64,000 nucleotides of DNA from Paraburkholderia sp. BL9I2N2 (GTDB lineage: Bacteria > Pseudomonadota > Gammaproteobacteria > Burkholderiales > Burkholderiaceae): the NCBI RefSeq assembly GCF_004339745.1, contig NZ_SMGP01000003.1:434001-498000 (forward strand). Reading direction: 5' to 3'. Of this stretch, positions 26,078 through 35,236 are shown in pieces (position 1 is the stretch's first letter; each line of letters starts with the position of its first letter). A model generated the notes under the pieces. The model searched no databases, was not told the DNA's origin, and saw only the letters and a list, made by a program, of their open reading frames with translations. A program made the translations under genes and the position numbers.

Positions 26078-28416
26078 AAACTATCCGACCGGTTCTGTGC
26101 ACGCTCGCGCATGCCACCCTTGTGACCGCAGCGCTCGCACCGCTACTGCTGGCGGGATGCGGCGGCGGCAGTGACGACTCGACAGCGTCGAGCGGCACGA
26201 GCTCCGTGAAGCTCGCCGACACCTCGTCAGCCACGAGTTCGGTGTCGATGTCGCCACTGTCGAGCACGGTGGCGAGCACGCTGGTGAGGCCTGCGTTCTA
26301 CACGGCCCCGGTGGTGTTGAACGCGCCTTCCGACATCGACAGCGTGGCGCCTTTCGCGTCGGCCAATCAGCCTCCTGCCGCGCAAGCGTCGACGTCGACA
26401 ATGGCGGTCGTGTCGCTTGCGCAGCTGACGCCGCAAACGATTGCTCGGTATGCCACGAAAACTGCGCGGGCGGCGTCGAATTCAACGCAGGTGACGACGT
26501 ATACGCCGGCGCAAATTCGCGCGGCCTATCAGCTACCGCCGCTGCCGTCGTCGTGGAGCAATCTGAGCGCGAGCGAGGCCGCGCGAATGGGCGCCGGCCA
26601 GACGATTTACGTGATCGATGCGATGAGCGATCCGAACATCGTCAAGGAACTCGCGGCGTTCGACCAGAAATTCGGCTTGCCGGGCTGCACGACGACCACC
26701 ATCGCGCCGAACGCGTCGCTGCCGCTCGCGGCCCCTGACAGCAACGCGTGCCAGTTCTCGGTCGTGCACTCGACGACCAGCGGCGCGATGACGTCGAACG
26801 CGCCGTCGTACGACTCGGGCTGGGCCACCGAAATCGCGCTCGACGTGCAGTGGGTCCACGCTACCGCGCCGCTCGCGCGCATCGTGCTGATCCAGGCGCC
26901 GGATGCGTCGACCGGCAGCATGACCGCGGCGGTCAACCTCGCGAACGCGATGGGGCCCGGCGTCGTGTCGATGAGCTTTGGCGCGCCCGAAGGCTCGTGG
27001 ACCGGCTCCGTCGACTCGGCGTTCAAGCACGCGAACATGACCTACGTGGCCGCTACCGGCGATAACGGCACCGGCGTCGAATGGCCGTCCGTGTCGCCGA
27101 ACGTGCTGGCCGTCGGCGGCACCCGTCTGAGTTACGACGGCACCACCAAGAACGAAACGGTGTGGTCAGGTACCGGCGGCGGCATCAGTCAGTACACCTC
27201 GGTACCGGCATATCAGAACACGTCGGTGCCTAGCCTCGGCACGCTGACGAAGCGATCGGTTGGAGACGTGTCGTTCAACGCGGATCCGTTCAGCGGTCAG
27301 TACGTCGCGGTCATCACGCCCGTCGCGGCCGCGCCGAGCTGGTACAGCGTCGGCGGCACCAGTCTGTCGACCCCGCAATGGGCCGGCATCGTCGCCGTCG
27401 CCAATGCACAGCGGGCGCGCAACAGTCTCGGCGCACTCGGCCTCGCGCAGACGCAGCTGTACGGTACCGTCTCGACCGACGCGGGTCTGTACGCGAATGC
27501 GTTTTACGACGTCACTTCGGGCAACGACGGTTACTGCTCGAGCTGCTCGGCCCATACCGGCTACGATCAGCCGTCGGGTCTCGGTACACCGGTGGTCGGC
27601 AGCCTGCTGTCGACGCTCGGTGTGTCCAAGGCGCCGCCGCCGGTCGTGTCGGCCGCGACGGTCAAGGGTACGGCGGGCAGCGCACTGTCGTTCACGGTGG
27701 CGGCCAGCTCGTCGGACCCGCTCAGCTGGTCGCTCGCGAATGCACCGCAGGGCATGAGCATAGATAGCTCCGGTCAGGTGACATGGGCGCAGCCGGTCGC
27801 CGGCACTTACAAGGTGACCGTGACCGCGAAGGATACGGTCACCGGCTCGACGGGCAGCGCGAGTGCGAACGTGACTGTCGTCGCGGCATCGAAGCCGGTC
27901 GTGCAGGCAGCGACGATCGTGGGCCAGGCGAAACAGCCGCTCAGCTATCAGGTCGACGTCAGTGCGGCCGATCCGGTCAGGTTCTCGCTCAGCGGCGCGC
28001 CTTCGGGCATGTCCATCAGCAGCGCCGGCGTGATCAGCTGGAGAACGCCTGCGAAGGGCACGTATAGCGTCAGCGTCAAGGCGACCGACACCAGCAACGG
28101 CCAGTCCGGTTCGGCGACGATGAGCGTGCGGATCTCGTCCGTGGCAACGGGCCCCGCGATCTCGGCTGCGCCGATCAGCGGTGTTGAAGGCAGCGCGGTC
28201 AGCGGCGTGATCGGTATCGAGGACCCAGGCGCGGACAACGTGAAGGTCGACATCAAGGGCGCGCCGTCCGGCATGGTGTTCATCGAGAGCGGGCCGGGCT
28301 TCGTTGCCAAATGGCTGCACCCGGTCGCCGGAACCTACACGCTAACGCTGACCGCGGTCGATTCGGCGGGGCTTAGCTCGCAGGCAAATCTGGTGGTGAC
28401 GATCGGCACGCGCTGA
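26074..28416 (+). CDS. Sedolisin-type (S53) serine-carboxyl protease lipoprotein with C-terminal Ig-like repeats
   Basis: A 780-residue predicted secreted, lipid-anchored protease (lipobox LLLAGC, Cys 29). The peptidase core (about 150-530) carries the S53 residues: Glu253 and Asp257 in WATEIALDVQW, Asp330 in ATGDNG, and Ser430 in GGTSLSTPQWAG. The calcium-site pattern also follows (AFYDVTSGNDGY, then GYDQPSGLG). Residues 140-200 may be a shortened propeptide. Three ~80-residue repeats follow (about 540-780), each beginning with PxV-AAT or similar and with the He_PIG/cadherin-like pattern GMSIDSSGQVTW and GTYKVTVTAKD. S53 enzymes are normally acid-active; here the fusion to a lipobox and Ig-like repeats suggests cell-surface display. 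Confidence 0.85.
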   Translation: MKTIRPVLCTLAHATLVTAALAPLLLAGCGGGSDDSTASSGTSSVKLADTSSATSSVSMSPLSSTVASTLVRPAFYTAPVVLNAPSDIDSVAPFASANQPPAAQASTSTMAVVSLAQLTPQTIARYATKTARAASNSTQVTTYTPAQIRAAYQLPPLPSSWSNLSASEAARMGAGQTIYVIDAMSDPNIVKELAAFDQKFGLPGCTTTTIAPNASLPLAAPDSNACQFSVVHSTTSGAMTSNAPSYDSGWATEIALDVQWVHATAPLARIVLIQAPDASTGSMTAAVNLANAMGPGVVSMSFGAPEGSWTGSVDSAFKHANMTYVAATGDNGTGVEWPSVSPNVLAVGGTRLSYDGTTKNETVWSGTGGGISQYTSVPAYQNTSVPSLGTLTKRSVGDVSFNADPFSGQYVAVITPVAAAPSWYSVGGTSLSTPQWAGIVAVANAQRARNSLGALGLAQTQLYGTVSTDAGLYANAFYDVTSGNDGYCSSCSAHTGYDQPSGLGTPVVGSLLSTLGVSKAPPPVVSAATVKGTAGSALSFTVAASSSDPLSWSLANAPQGMSIDSSGQVTWAQPVAGTYKVTVTAKDTVTGSTGSASANVTVVAASKPVVQAATIVGQAKQPLSYQVDVSAADPVRFSLSGAPSGMSISSAGVISWRTPAKGTYSVSVKATDTSNGQSGSATMSVRISSVATGPAISAAPISGVEGSAVSGVIGIEDPGADNVKVDIKGAPSGMVFIESGPGFVAKWLHPVAGTYTLTLTAVDSAGLSSQANLVVTIGTR

Positions 28417-28432
28417 GCCGACTCGTCACGCT

Positions 28433-28463
28433 GCCGCAACATCGCTGCCGGCGACGTTGCGGC
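28433..28463 (+). terminator. Strong hairpin after the sedolisin gene
   Basis: GCCGCAAC (28433-28440) pairs with GTTGCGGC (28456-28463); after one A-C mismatch, TCGC pairs with GCGA around a five-base loop. It lies 17 bases past the stop. No T run follows, so it may be a stabilising 3' structure or a Rho-dependent end. Confidence 0.55.
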
Positions 28464-28530
28464 GCGCAGTTGGTGAAAGCGCGGCTTGGGAGTGAGAAGG
28501 CAGCGAGTCTGTGGGTCAGCATCGCGGCCG

Positions 28531-28662
28531 CGCCGATCGGTCCACACCAGGCCGATGACGTACAGTCGCCTGATCATTCTCCGAACGGCAGAGAAGTAGC
28601 CTGGAGCCACCTCACCACCGCCGACAGCCGAAAGTCCGCAATGGCCTGCGGATTCAACCGGT
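28531..28662 (-). repeat. IS30-remnant end sequence, copy B
   Basis: Inverted relative to copy A at 25137-25222. The 70 bases 28531-28600 match almost perfectly, and 28648-28662 match the short block. The pair flanks the sedolisin locus head-on, with about 3.3 kb between them. Confidence 0.75.
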
Positions 28663-28725
28663 CGATGCAACGGCTTGCTGAAATCGTTCAGCTGGTGTGT
28701 CGAAGTCTAGTGTTTTTCGGCGACG
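28654..28725 (-). pseudogene. C-terminal remnant of an IS30-family transposase
   Basis: Leftward frame gives RKTLDFDTPAERFQQAVAST then G and stop (TGA at 28654-28656). This is the typical end of IS30 transposases, in which RPRKTL--TPAE-F is diagnostic. Upstream the frame decays within about ten codons. Only some 24 residues remain. Confidence 0.6.
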
Positions 28726-28811
28726 TTCGACCGGCCGCTGCGTCGGCTTGACCGGACATTCAACCGATTGCCAGGTCAGCTGTCGCACAACTTGCAAGTC
28801 GTGCGGCCAAT

Positions 28812-29192
28812 TCAGCGAGCAAGCCAACGCCACAGCAACCAGGCGCAGAGTGCCCAGATAGCCAGAATCGTGGCGAGACCGACCATGCTACTTTGCTTCA
28901 CCGGTTTGCCAGCTAGCCAGACTTCGGCCTTTCTGCGATTGACTTCGATGACTGCCTTCGGGATGAGGCGCAAGCAGAGCCAGACTCCAAGCGGCACGAC
29001 GACCAGATCATCCAGATAGCCGAGGACGGGTATGAAGTCGGGAATAAGGTCGACCGGGCTAAGCGCATATGCCACCGTTGCCAATGCGAGAAATTTCGCA
29101 AGCAACGGCGTGGCCGGATCGTGGCTGGCGAACATAAGCGTGACTACGTCTCGCTTTAGCCGCGTTGCCCAAGCTGTGAGTGATTGCAGCAT
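28812..29192 (-). CDS. DUF1232 (YkvA-type) membrane protein
   Basis: A 126-residue inner-membrane protein. The DUF1232 signature is clear: LLAKFLALATVAYALSPVDL then IPDFIPVLGYLDDLVVVPLG. A final hydrophobic helix (SSMVGLATILAIWALCAWLL) makes a second or third membrane span. Function of the family is unknown. Stands alone, reading left. Confidence 0.88.
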   Translation of the reverse strand: MLQSLTAWATRLKRDVVTLMFASHDPATPLLAKFLALATVAYALSPVDLIPDFIPVLGYLDDLVVVPLGVWLCLRLIPKAVIEVNRRKAEVWLAGKPVKQSSMVGLATILAIWALCAWLLWRWLAR

Positions 29193-29350
29193 CTAGCGTC
29201 GAGCTCCACTTGCGAGTGCGCCGACAGGCACATGAGAGATTCCTCACGGGACTTTATCGCAGCTGTTGCGTTGGGCAGTGGCGCATAACTTGTAATCCCT
29301 GCGACAACGGCGGCTGGGGTCTCCGCGTTCATCAATCGACAGCGTGGGAA

Positions 29351-29503
29351 CTCAGTTCGCCCAGTCCGGGCCGGTTTTGCATCCTCGTATCGGCGATTGC
29401 GCGGTGTCCTCGCGGGCAGGAACAGTTCGATGAGTGACCACAGGTCGACGTCCATAAGCTCTTTAGGCTCTAAGGCCAACGAATCATCCTGCTCAATCCG
29501 CAT
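29351..29503 (-). pseudogene. Possible N-terminal remnant of an IS5-type transposase
   Basis: The leftward frame contains DVDLWSLIELFLPARTPRNR and RYEDAKP, resembling the LW--IEPLLP---PR-RR---RKP opening of IS4/IS5-group transposases. The sequence diverges quickly after it. Support is a single motif, so this is tentative. Confidence 0.35.
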
Positions 29504-29542
29504 GACGGCACCAGCAGTTGATCGCTTCAGCAGTAGATCGGG

Positions 29543-30619
29543 CTAGGATTGTGTTCCAGTACCCACGGTTGCCTGTTCCTCCAGCCACCCACGCCACACT
29601 GCCATCAGGACCGCCAGGATGACAGGGCCCACAAAGAGCCCTACCAGGCCGAAGGCCGCAAGCCCGCCCAGCACACCGAACACCACCAGAAGAAACGGTA
29701 TCCGGGTAGCACTGCTGATCACGAGCGGACGAATCAGGTTGTCCACCCAGCTAACGACCAGTGCACCCCAGAGTAAAAGGCCGACCCCTGCTAGCGTTTT
29801 TCCTGTGACGAGGAGCCATACCCCGATCGATCCCCATACGAACGGAGTGCCAAAAGGTATCAACGCGATCATCACCGTGAACGCAGCCAGCAACACCGGC
29901 GCCTGCATTCCGGCCACCCAGTAACCCAGGCCGGCAAGCGCGCCCTGCGCCAATGCTGTCAGCACGAGCCCGTAGACGACCGCCTTGGTCGTGCCGCCGA
30001 TAGAAGCGAGATAGGCGTCCATGCGATCGCCCAGAAAACCCCGTAGTACGCGGCGCACCTGATCCAACGCGCTTTCGCCGTCCCGGTACATAAAAAACAG
30101 CGTCAGCAAGGCAAAGCCTAGCTTCGTCGCATTGCGACCCACGCCGCCGACTAACTGGCCGACCTCCCCGGTCCACTGCCGGCCCCATTCAGCGACTTGC
30201 GCGCGAAAAGCTGTCGGATCGGCCGAGACCTGATTCAGTAGCTCCTGCAGCCACTGCCCAAGCCACGGGATGCGCACAATCAATTCCGGCAATGTATGCG
30301 GGCCATTGGCGAGGTAGCCGGCGACGGTCTGGTAGGCCGTGACCAGTTCGCCACGCAGCAGCATGATCAGCCAGATTGACGGCAGAATGAACGCCGCTGA
30401 GAGAATGATCGTCATCAGCAGCGCGCTGCCGGTAGCGTTCCCGCGCATAAGCGAGCGCAAGCGGCGATAGACAGGCCAGGTCACGTAGGCAAGGATAGTG
30501 GCCCAGGCGACAGGCACCAGGAACAGGCGCAGCACTACGTAGCTCAGCACGACGAGCCCGCCAAGAAGAAAGGCGAGGATGACGCGCTTGACCAGGGGCT
30601 TCGGATAACTCTCGCACAT
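29543..30619 (-). CDS. AI-2E family transporter (PerM/YdiK type)
   Basis: A 358-residue inner-membrane protein of the AI-2 exporter-like family. It opens with paired helices (VILAFLLGGLVVLSYVVLRL, then VAWATILAYVTWPVYRRL), has a mid-length soluble segment (about 95-165), then the characteristic GFALLTLFFMYRDG and the closing helices with IPFGTPFVW and GGLAAFGLVGLFVGPVILAV. Start ATG 30619 follows AAAGGAAAGG; an in-frame ATG 14 codons upstream is less well placed. Transport of autoinducer-2 is shown for only some members, so the substrate is not known. Confidence 0.88.
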   Translation of the reverse strand: MCESYPKPLVKRVILAFLLGGLVVLSYVVLRLFLVPVAWATILAYVTWPVYRRLRSLMRGNATGSALLMTIILSAAFILPSIWLIMLLRGELVTAYQTVAGYLANGPHTLPELIVRIPWLGQWLQELLNQVSADPTAFRAQVAEWGRQWTGEVGQLVGGVGRNATKLGFALLTLFFMYRDGESALDQVRRVLRGFLGDRMDAYLASIGGTTKAVVYGLVLTALAQGALAGLGYWVAGMQAPVLLAAFTVMIALIPFGTPFVWGSIGVWLLVTGKTLAGVGLLLWGALVVSWVDNLIRPLVISSATRIPFLLVVFGVLGGLAAFGLVGLFVGPVILAVLMAVWRGWLEEQATVGTGTQS

Positions 30620-30784
30620 GAACGCCTTTCCTTTAGATCCGCTGAGAATTTGTGGGCGCACCGGTGCTTCCGCGCGCCGTGGCCCGTGGTCGCCACAGGA
30701 AGCCCGTTACCGACGCGCGCCTGAGCCCCCTGCCAAACGTCGACGTCGCATGCCGGAATGCCGCGCGCAACTCTGCCTCACTGA

Positions 30785-31654
30785 CTACCCGCGGCCTTGC
30801 AGCACGGCAATACGCCTGTCGATCGGTGGATGCGTGGAGAACAGCCCGAGCCAGCCTGGCTTGTCGGTGATGCCGGACGCCTTGAAGGATTGCGGAAGTT
30901 CGCCGGGTGCAAGTCCACCCAGGCGGGCCAGCGCATTGATCATCGGTCGCGGAGAAGCCAGCAGTTGTGCAGAGCCCGCATCAGCGCGGAACTCGCGCAG
31001 GCGCGAGAAGTACGCGACGATCACCGAAGCGAGAATGCCGAAAACGATCTCGCAAACAATAACGGTTATGTAAAACCCGGGACCGACACCGCGTTCGGTA
31101 CGAAACAAGGTCTTGTCCACAAAGTACCCGACCACACGGGCGAAGAAAACCACAAAGGTATTCACCACGCCTTGAATGAGCGTCAAGGTCACCATGTCGC
31201 CGTTGCTGACGTGCGAAATCTCATGGCCAAGAACCGCCTCCACTTCCTCCTGGTTCATCGATTGCAGCAAACCGGTGGAGACAGCCACCAACGCGGAATT
31301 CTTGAAAGCCCCTGTGGCGAACGCGTTTGGTGCGCCTTCAAAAATTGCGACTTCCGGCATGCCAATGCGAGCACGCTGCGCGAGTTCCCGCACAGTGTCG
31401 ACCAGCCATTGCTCAGTCGCATCGCGCGGCGAGTCGATGACGCGCGCCCGGGTTGTCCATTTCGCCATCGGCTTGGAGATGAAAAGCGAAATGATCGAGC
31501 CGGCGAAGCCAATCACCAGCGAGAACACGAGCAGCGCATTGACGTTAAGCCCGCTCCCGGTCAAGAAGCCACCGACGCCCAACACGTTCAATACGATCGA
31601 AAGCACCAACATCACCGCGAGGTTGGTGGCGAGGAACAGCAAAATTCGTTTCAC
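30785..31654 (-). CDS. htpX: HtpX heat-shock zinc metalloprotease
   Basis: A 289-residue inner-membrane M48B protease that clears misfolded membrane proteins. N-terminal helices (RILLFLATNLAVMLVLSIVL) and the cytosolic catalytic domain with HEISH (zinc ligands) in AVLGHEISHVSNGDMVT, the Glu-bearing segment FRADAGSAQLL, and the final FSTHPPIDRRIA. GTG 31654 is the preferred start: AGGAG lies eight bases before it and it restores the family N-terminus; TTG two codons upstream is the alternative. The C-terminus is of normal length. Confidence 0.93.
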   Translation of the reverse strand: MKRILLFLATNLAVMLVLSIVLNVLGVGGFLTGSGLNVNALLVFSLVIGFAGSIISLFISKPMAKWTTRARVIDSPRDATEQWLVDTVRELAQRARIGMPEVAIFEGAPNAFATGAFKNSALVAVSTGLLQSMNQEEVEAVLGHEISHVSNGDMVTLTLIQGVVNTFVVFFARVVGYFVDKTLFRTERGVGPGFYITVIVCEIVFGILASVIVAYFSRLREFRADAGSAQLLASPRPMINALARLGGLAPGELPQSFKASGITDKPGWLGLFSTHPPIDRRIAVLQGRG

Positions 31655-32082
31655 TGGCAAGTCTCCTGTGGAAACCGGCTGAATGACTGCGATGACAGAG
31701 AACCCTCAACTCTCCTTTGACACCGGATAACCGAAAGGTTTATGTAATATTGCTATTTCAACATTAGACGATTGCTATCTTTCTTCGCGAGACGCTTAAT
31801 CCTGCTCCGTGCAGGTGGGCCCACTTGGGAGAATTCTGATGAGCAAGAAATCGTCCTCCGACGATGTCGGAGGTTCGAAGCTAAAAAAGCTTTCGGCGAT
31901 GTAGATGCATTACTGTGCGATCCCAATGCGAGGTTGCTGGTTACAGCCAACGCAGCGCTGCGGACGACAGACGAGGTAGCCAGTCCCAGGAAGTAGCGTT
32001 TAAGGGGGAAGGAGACGTGGGAAGGAAAACTTCGGCCTGTCGGAAGCGTGCAACCGCGATGTTTTTTGCCGGGTCTCGGGGC
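31655..32082. other. Intergenic region upstream of htpX
   Basis: Holds the htpX promoter, which may include a heat-shock promoter, but I could not place one confidently. A rightward frame at 31772-31996 has no ribosome site. Confidence 0.4.
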
Positions 32083-32340
32083 TCACCCACGACGACGTTC
32101 AATTTTCAGGCACTGTCGGTATGCTCTTGCGCTTCGGACCAATCTTTCCGAGTTTCGTGCGTGCCTGACGAAGTACGTGGACGGCCGCGTCATGGCCAGC
32201 GTCGCCAGCAATGCGGCGACGATCAGATCGGGCCAGGCCGCCCCGGCTCCGAATACCCCCACAGCAGCCAGCAGGACGGCGATGTTGCCGAGAGCGTCGT
32301 TCCGCGTGCAAAACCAAGCGACTGGCCGGCCGGGGGGGCG
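32083..32340 (-). pseudogene. Remnant of a cation diffusion facilitator (CzcD-like) transporter
   Basis: Leftward frame gives WFCTRNDALGNIAVLLAAVG then VFGAGAAWPDLIVAALLATL and runs on to TGA at 32083-32085. In CDF transporters the segment (W--SRNDA-GN-AV--AA-GVF-T-S--PD--V) is the fifth and sixth membrane helices with the zinc-site residues. The final soluble domain is lost: after the helices the frame turns basic (KIERRRG). The 5' side meets the IS110 leader copy at 32359. Confidence 0.65.
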
Positions 32341-32358
32341 CGATCCTTGCAGTGCCCA

Positions 32359-32486
32359 CCTCCGTTTCTAAAGTGGACGTGTCGAAACTCCACTCTGGCA
32401 CATTGATGCCGTTCGGTTCTGGAGGGCCTCCGCGTTCCAGCTGAACCCCACGTCCTCCAAGGTAGGGCGGTGTCCATTCCATCTCG
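32359..32486. mobile_element. Solo IS110 leader copy (element remnant)
   Basis: Matches the leader of the IS110 element at 24816-24935 in the same orientation but without its transposase. The match starts at the ribosome site of the lost gene (CCTCCG, other strand) and ends at TCTCG. It sits at the broken 5' side of the CDF remnant. Confidence 0.75.
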
Positions 32487-32626
32487 GTCGGCTACGGTCT
32501 GACGCGTGATGCGCGGCCCAGAGGGTCGATTGAATTTTGGCCAGGGACGGACCGGCGTTGGCTACGCCGACGGCTGTGGAGTTTGGTCGCATGCGCGGCT
32601 TTGGCAGCGGCCCGTTCAGAGCGGAA

Positions 32627-35182
32627 TTAGGGACAAACGGCCGCCGCCGCGACATAGAGCAAGAGCGCTATCACTACCACTGCGGTAAATCCAAGATGGA
32701 TCGCCAGCACCGTTGCCAGAACTGCAGCCACCACGGAAGCACAGGCGTTGATGCCCCACGCCCAGGGCACCAGCGCTTCGGCGCTCGCGCCAACGCGCCC
32801 GAGTCCCAGTGGGAAGGGTATTCCCATCGCAAACGCGAGCGGTGCGACGAGCAGCGCGGAGATAGCGATCCTGGCTGGATCGGGCAGGGAAATCGGCAGT
32901 CGGAACAGGGTGGGGAGGATGGCCAGGTAGAGCAGGGAGATAAGGGAGATCGCGAAGACGGCCCTTGTCAGCAGGGACGGGCGACCTCTATTCCAGTGCG
33001 ACCGTGGCGCGGTGCTGGGTAAGTGCGCTCCGCCCCCTTGCAGGCGCTGCGAATATCGGCTTCCCAGTCCGGCAAACGAGAGGAACGCGCATAGCACCAC
33101 CGCAACAGCATAGAGCGGGTGACTCAAGAACAGGATGAACTTCTGGATAAACGCGATTTCGACGAACATGAAGGCGAAACCAATCGCGAGGAAATAGATA
33201 GCAACTCGCCGCCCGGATAAGGCCGCTGATGCAGTGGCGTTGTCGACAAGGGTTGTCGTTGACGATGGCGAGCTGTGAGCCAGGCGTTGGCGGCGCCTTA
33301 TCATCCAGAGGGGAAAGAGGATCAATATCAAAGCTGCCAATGTGGCCTGAAGCAGGGTCGCAATCAGCACCGGGTAGCCCCATTCCAGCAAAGGCAACCC
33401 GCCTTGCTCCTTCAAGGCGAGGAGTTCGGGCAGCGAACGCCATTTGAAGAAGTGAAAGAAGTACGGTTTGTCATCCGTGGCGGGTCGAACATCGAACTTG
33501 TAGCGTGCCCAGAACTTGTCGCGATCGGGGCTCAGCAAGGCTTGCGCGGCTTCGAAGAAGTATGGCGTTTCAAGCACGTTGTAGCGATTCGCTTCCGCGG
33601 CGTGCATCCCGGGGTAGTATCCGACGTCGAATGAGCGCGCACGGCAGAAGCCCCGCAGTGCGACGATTTCCATGCCACTGAACTCTCCGTTCTTGACCAG
33701 CAGCGTCGTAGTCTTCCAGCCGCGGATCAGCACGAGCCGGCGGGAGGGTTGCGCCACGCCGACGCCCTCCATGGCCAGCATCCCCGTTGCAAACAATTTC
33801 AGGATGTCGCGTGGCGGCAGCGTGACCCAGCGCGTAATCGCCAGCATGCCGCCTGGGTTGAGATGGCGAAGATAATCCTGGAACGCCTGCACCGTGTACA
33901 AATAGCTCTCGGAAAGCGCGTAAAGACCGGCCGACGTGGCGTTGAACGAATCCAGCAGCGCGACCTGGATGAGATCATAGCGCTCGCCGTGCCCAGCGAT
34001 GAAGCTTCGCGCTTCGCCGGTAAAGACGTGAACGTTGGGTGCGCTGTAAGGCTTGCCGGAGAAGTCGGCAAAGCGGCCTTCCACCGCGTCGATCACCTGC
34101 GGATTCAGTTCCACCGCGTCGATTGCGCTCGCCTGGTGGTAAAGCGCCTGCAACACATCGGCCCCGGCGCCGCTGCCAAGTACCAAGACTCTGGGGCGCT
34201 CCAGCAAGTGGTAGGGAAGCGCGGAGGTGAGGTAGTCCAGATAACTGAGTGACTCGCGCTGTCCGTCATAGCGATTGAGCGCGGAGAGCCCGTCACCATC
34301 AGTAAACACGCCCAACTGTGGCGGCGGCTCCATGGTCGCGTTGAGGCTGAGCCCCGGTGCGTGGCGGAAAGGAATCAAAGGGCTTTCCACTACCGTGATG
34401 AGACCCAGCGGGCTCGAGCTTTCAGCGATCACGTGTGCGTCTTTGATGCGCAGTGTCTGGCTCAATTCCTTGTAGTCGGACGGCCGTAGAGCGACCCAGT
34501 CGCGTGGCAGGATGGTCAGCGAAATGGCCGCGGCTCCCACCAACAGCACCGGCAACCAGTTTCGATGCCAGCGACACTCGATGCATGCCAGCGCGGCTGC
34601 CGCCAGACCCACACCGCCCAGGAGGCGAAGCGCATCCAGCGGAGCAAGGACAAATAGCGCAACGATGATGGCGAGGCTGCCTAATCCGGCTCCCACAATA
34701 TCAAAACTGTAAATGCGGGGAATCTGATCATTGAACCGTGTGAAGGTGAGACAGACACTGGTCGCGGCGCAGAAGAAAGGGACGAACAGGAGCAGATAAA
34801 TCAGCAGCAGGCGCAGCGGCTGCTGCGGATCCCACAGAATCTCCAGGGGGTTGAACGCGACGCGCTGGGCAAGCGCGAAAGAGGCGACCGCGGAAACGCC
34901 GAACAGAATGGCGCCGCCAGCGAACACGGCCGTAAACCTGGGCGCTAGCCAGCGCTGCGCTAACGCCACCATCGCACCGGCTGCACCGTATCCCAGCAGG
35001 GCGACACTGATCATCATATAGGCGAAGTGGTGCCAAAGGATGATGGAAAACAGGCGCATCAACAGGATCTCGTAGCCGAGCGCTGCGGCCGAGAGCAGGG
35101 AGAGGGCGAGCAAAGGCGCAGTGGGCATGATCGCGTGAATGGGAATGGATGCGGCATGAAGGATGCGCTCGACCAGAGACAA
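32627..35182 (-). CDS. Membrane-bound spermidine-synthase-like protein
   Basis: An 851-residue inner-membrane protein. N-terminal helices (about 20-235) and C-terminal helices (about 620-851) flank a soluble domain (about 240-610) with the spermidine-synthase/methyltransferase core: PRVLVLGSGAGADVLQALYH (cofactor loop), IDAVELNPQVIDAVEGRFAD, then GEARSFI and YDLIQVALLDSF. Family members are usually annotated as spermidine-synthase-like membrane proteins of unknown substrate. The start is unclear: TTG at 35182 opens the frame and ATG at 35128 is an alternative; neither has a good ribosome site. The exported PCMT gene lies 54 bases upstream in the same direction. Confidence 0.78.
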   Translation of the reverse strand: MSLVERILHAASIPIHAIMPTAPLLALSLLSAAALGYEILLMRLFSIILWHHFAYMMISVALLGYGAAGAMVALAQRWLAPRFTAVFAGGAILFGVSAVASFALAQRVAFNPLEILWDPQQPLRLLLIYLLLFVPFFCAATSVCLTFTRFNDQIPRIYSFDIVGAGLGSLAIIVALFVLAPLDALRLLGGVGLAAAALACIECRWHRNWLPVLLVGAAAISLTILPRDWVALRPSDYKELSQTLRIKDAHVIAESSSPLGLITVVESPLIPFRHAPGLSLNATMEPPPQLGVFTDGDGLSALNRYDGQRESLSYLDYLTSALPYHLLERPRVLVLGSGAGADVLQALYHQASAIDAVELNPQVIDAVEGRFADFSGKPYSAPNVHVFTGEARSFIAGHGERYDLIQVALLDSFNATSAGLYALSESYLYTVQAFQDYLRHLNPGGMLAITRWVTLPPRDILKLFATGMLAMEGVGVAQPSRRLVLIRGWKTTTLLVKNGEFSGMEIVALRGFCRARSFDVGYYPGMHAAEANRYNVLETPYFFEAAQALLSPDRDKFWARYKFDVRPATDDKPYFFHFFKWRSLPELLALKEQGGLPLLEWGYPVLIATLLQATLAALILILFPLWMIRRRQRLAHSSPSSTTTLVDNATASAALSGRRVAIYFLAIGFAFMFVEIAFIQKFILFLSHPLYAVAVVLCAFLSFAGLGSRYSQRLQGGGAHLPSTAPRSHWNRGRPSLLTRAVFAISLISLLYLAILPTLFRLPISLPDPARIAISALLVAPLAFAMGIPFPLGLGRVGASAEALVPWAWGINACASVVAAVLATVLAIHLGFTAVVVIALLLYVAAAAVCP

Positions 35183-35236
35183 GGCAGGTGCAGGGGATCG
35201 CCATGTCCATTTGCTCTCTCACACCTCATCCCTGAA

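Noticed and set aside
27166..28320. 384-residue minus-strand frame under the sedolisin gene
   Set aside because: Arginine-rich shadow frame without ribosome site or domain.
30797..31720. 307-residue plus-strand frame opposite htpX
   Set aside because: htpX has all family motifs; the plus-strand reading is a shadow.
31772..31996. 74-residue plus-strand frame upstream of htpX
   Set aside because: No ribosome site or family resemblance; likely chance.
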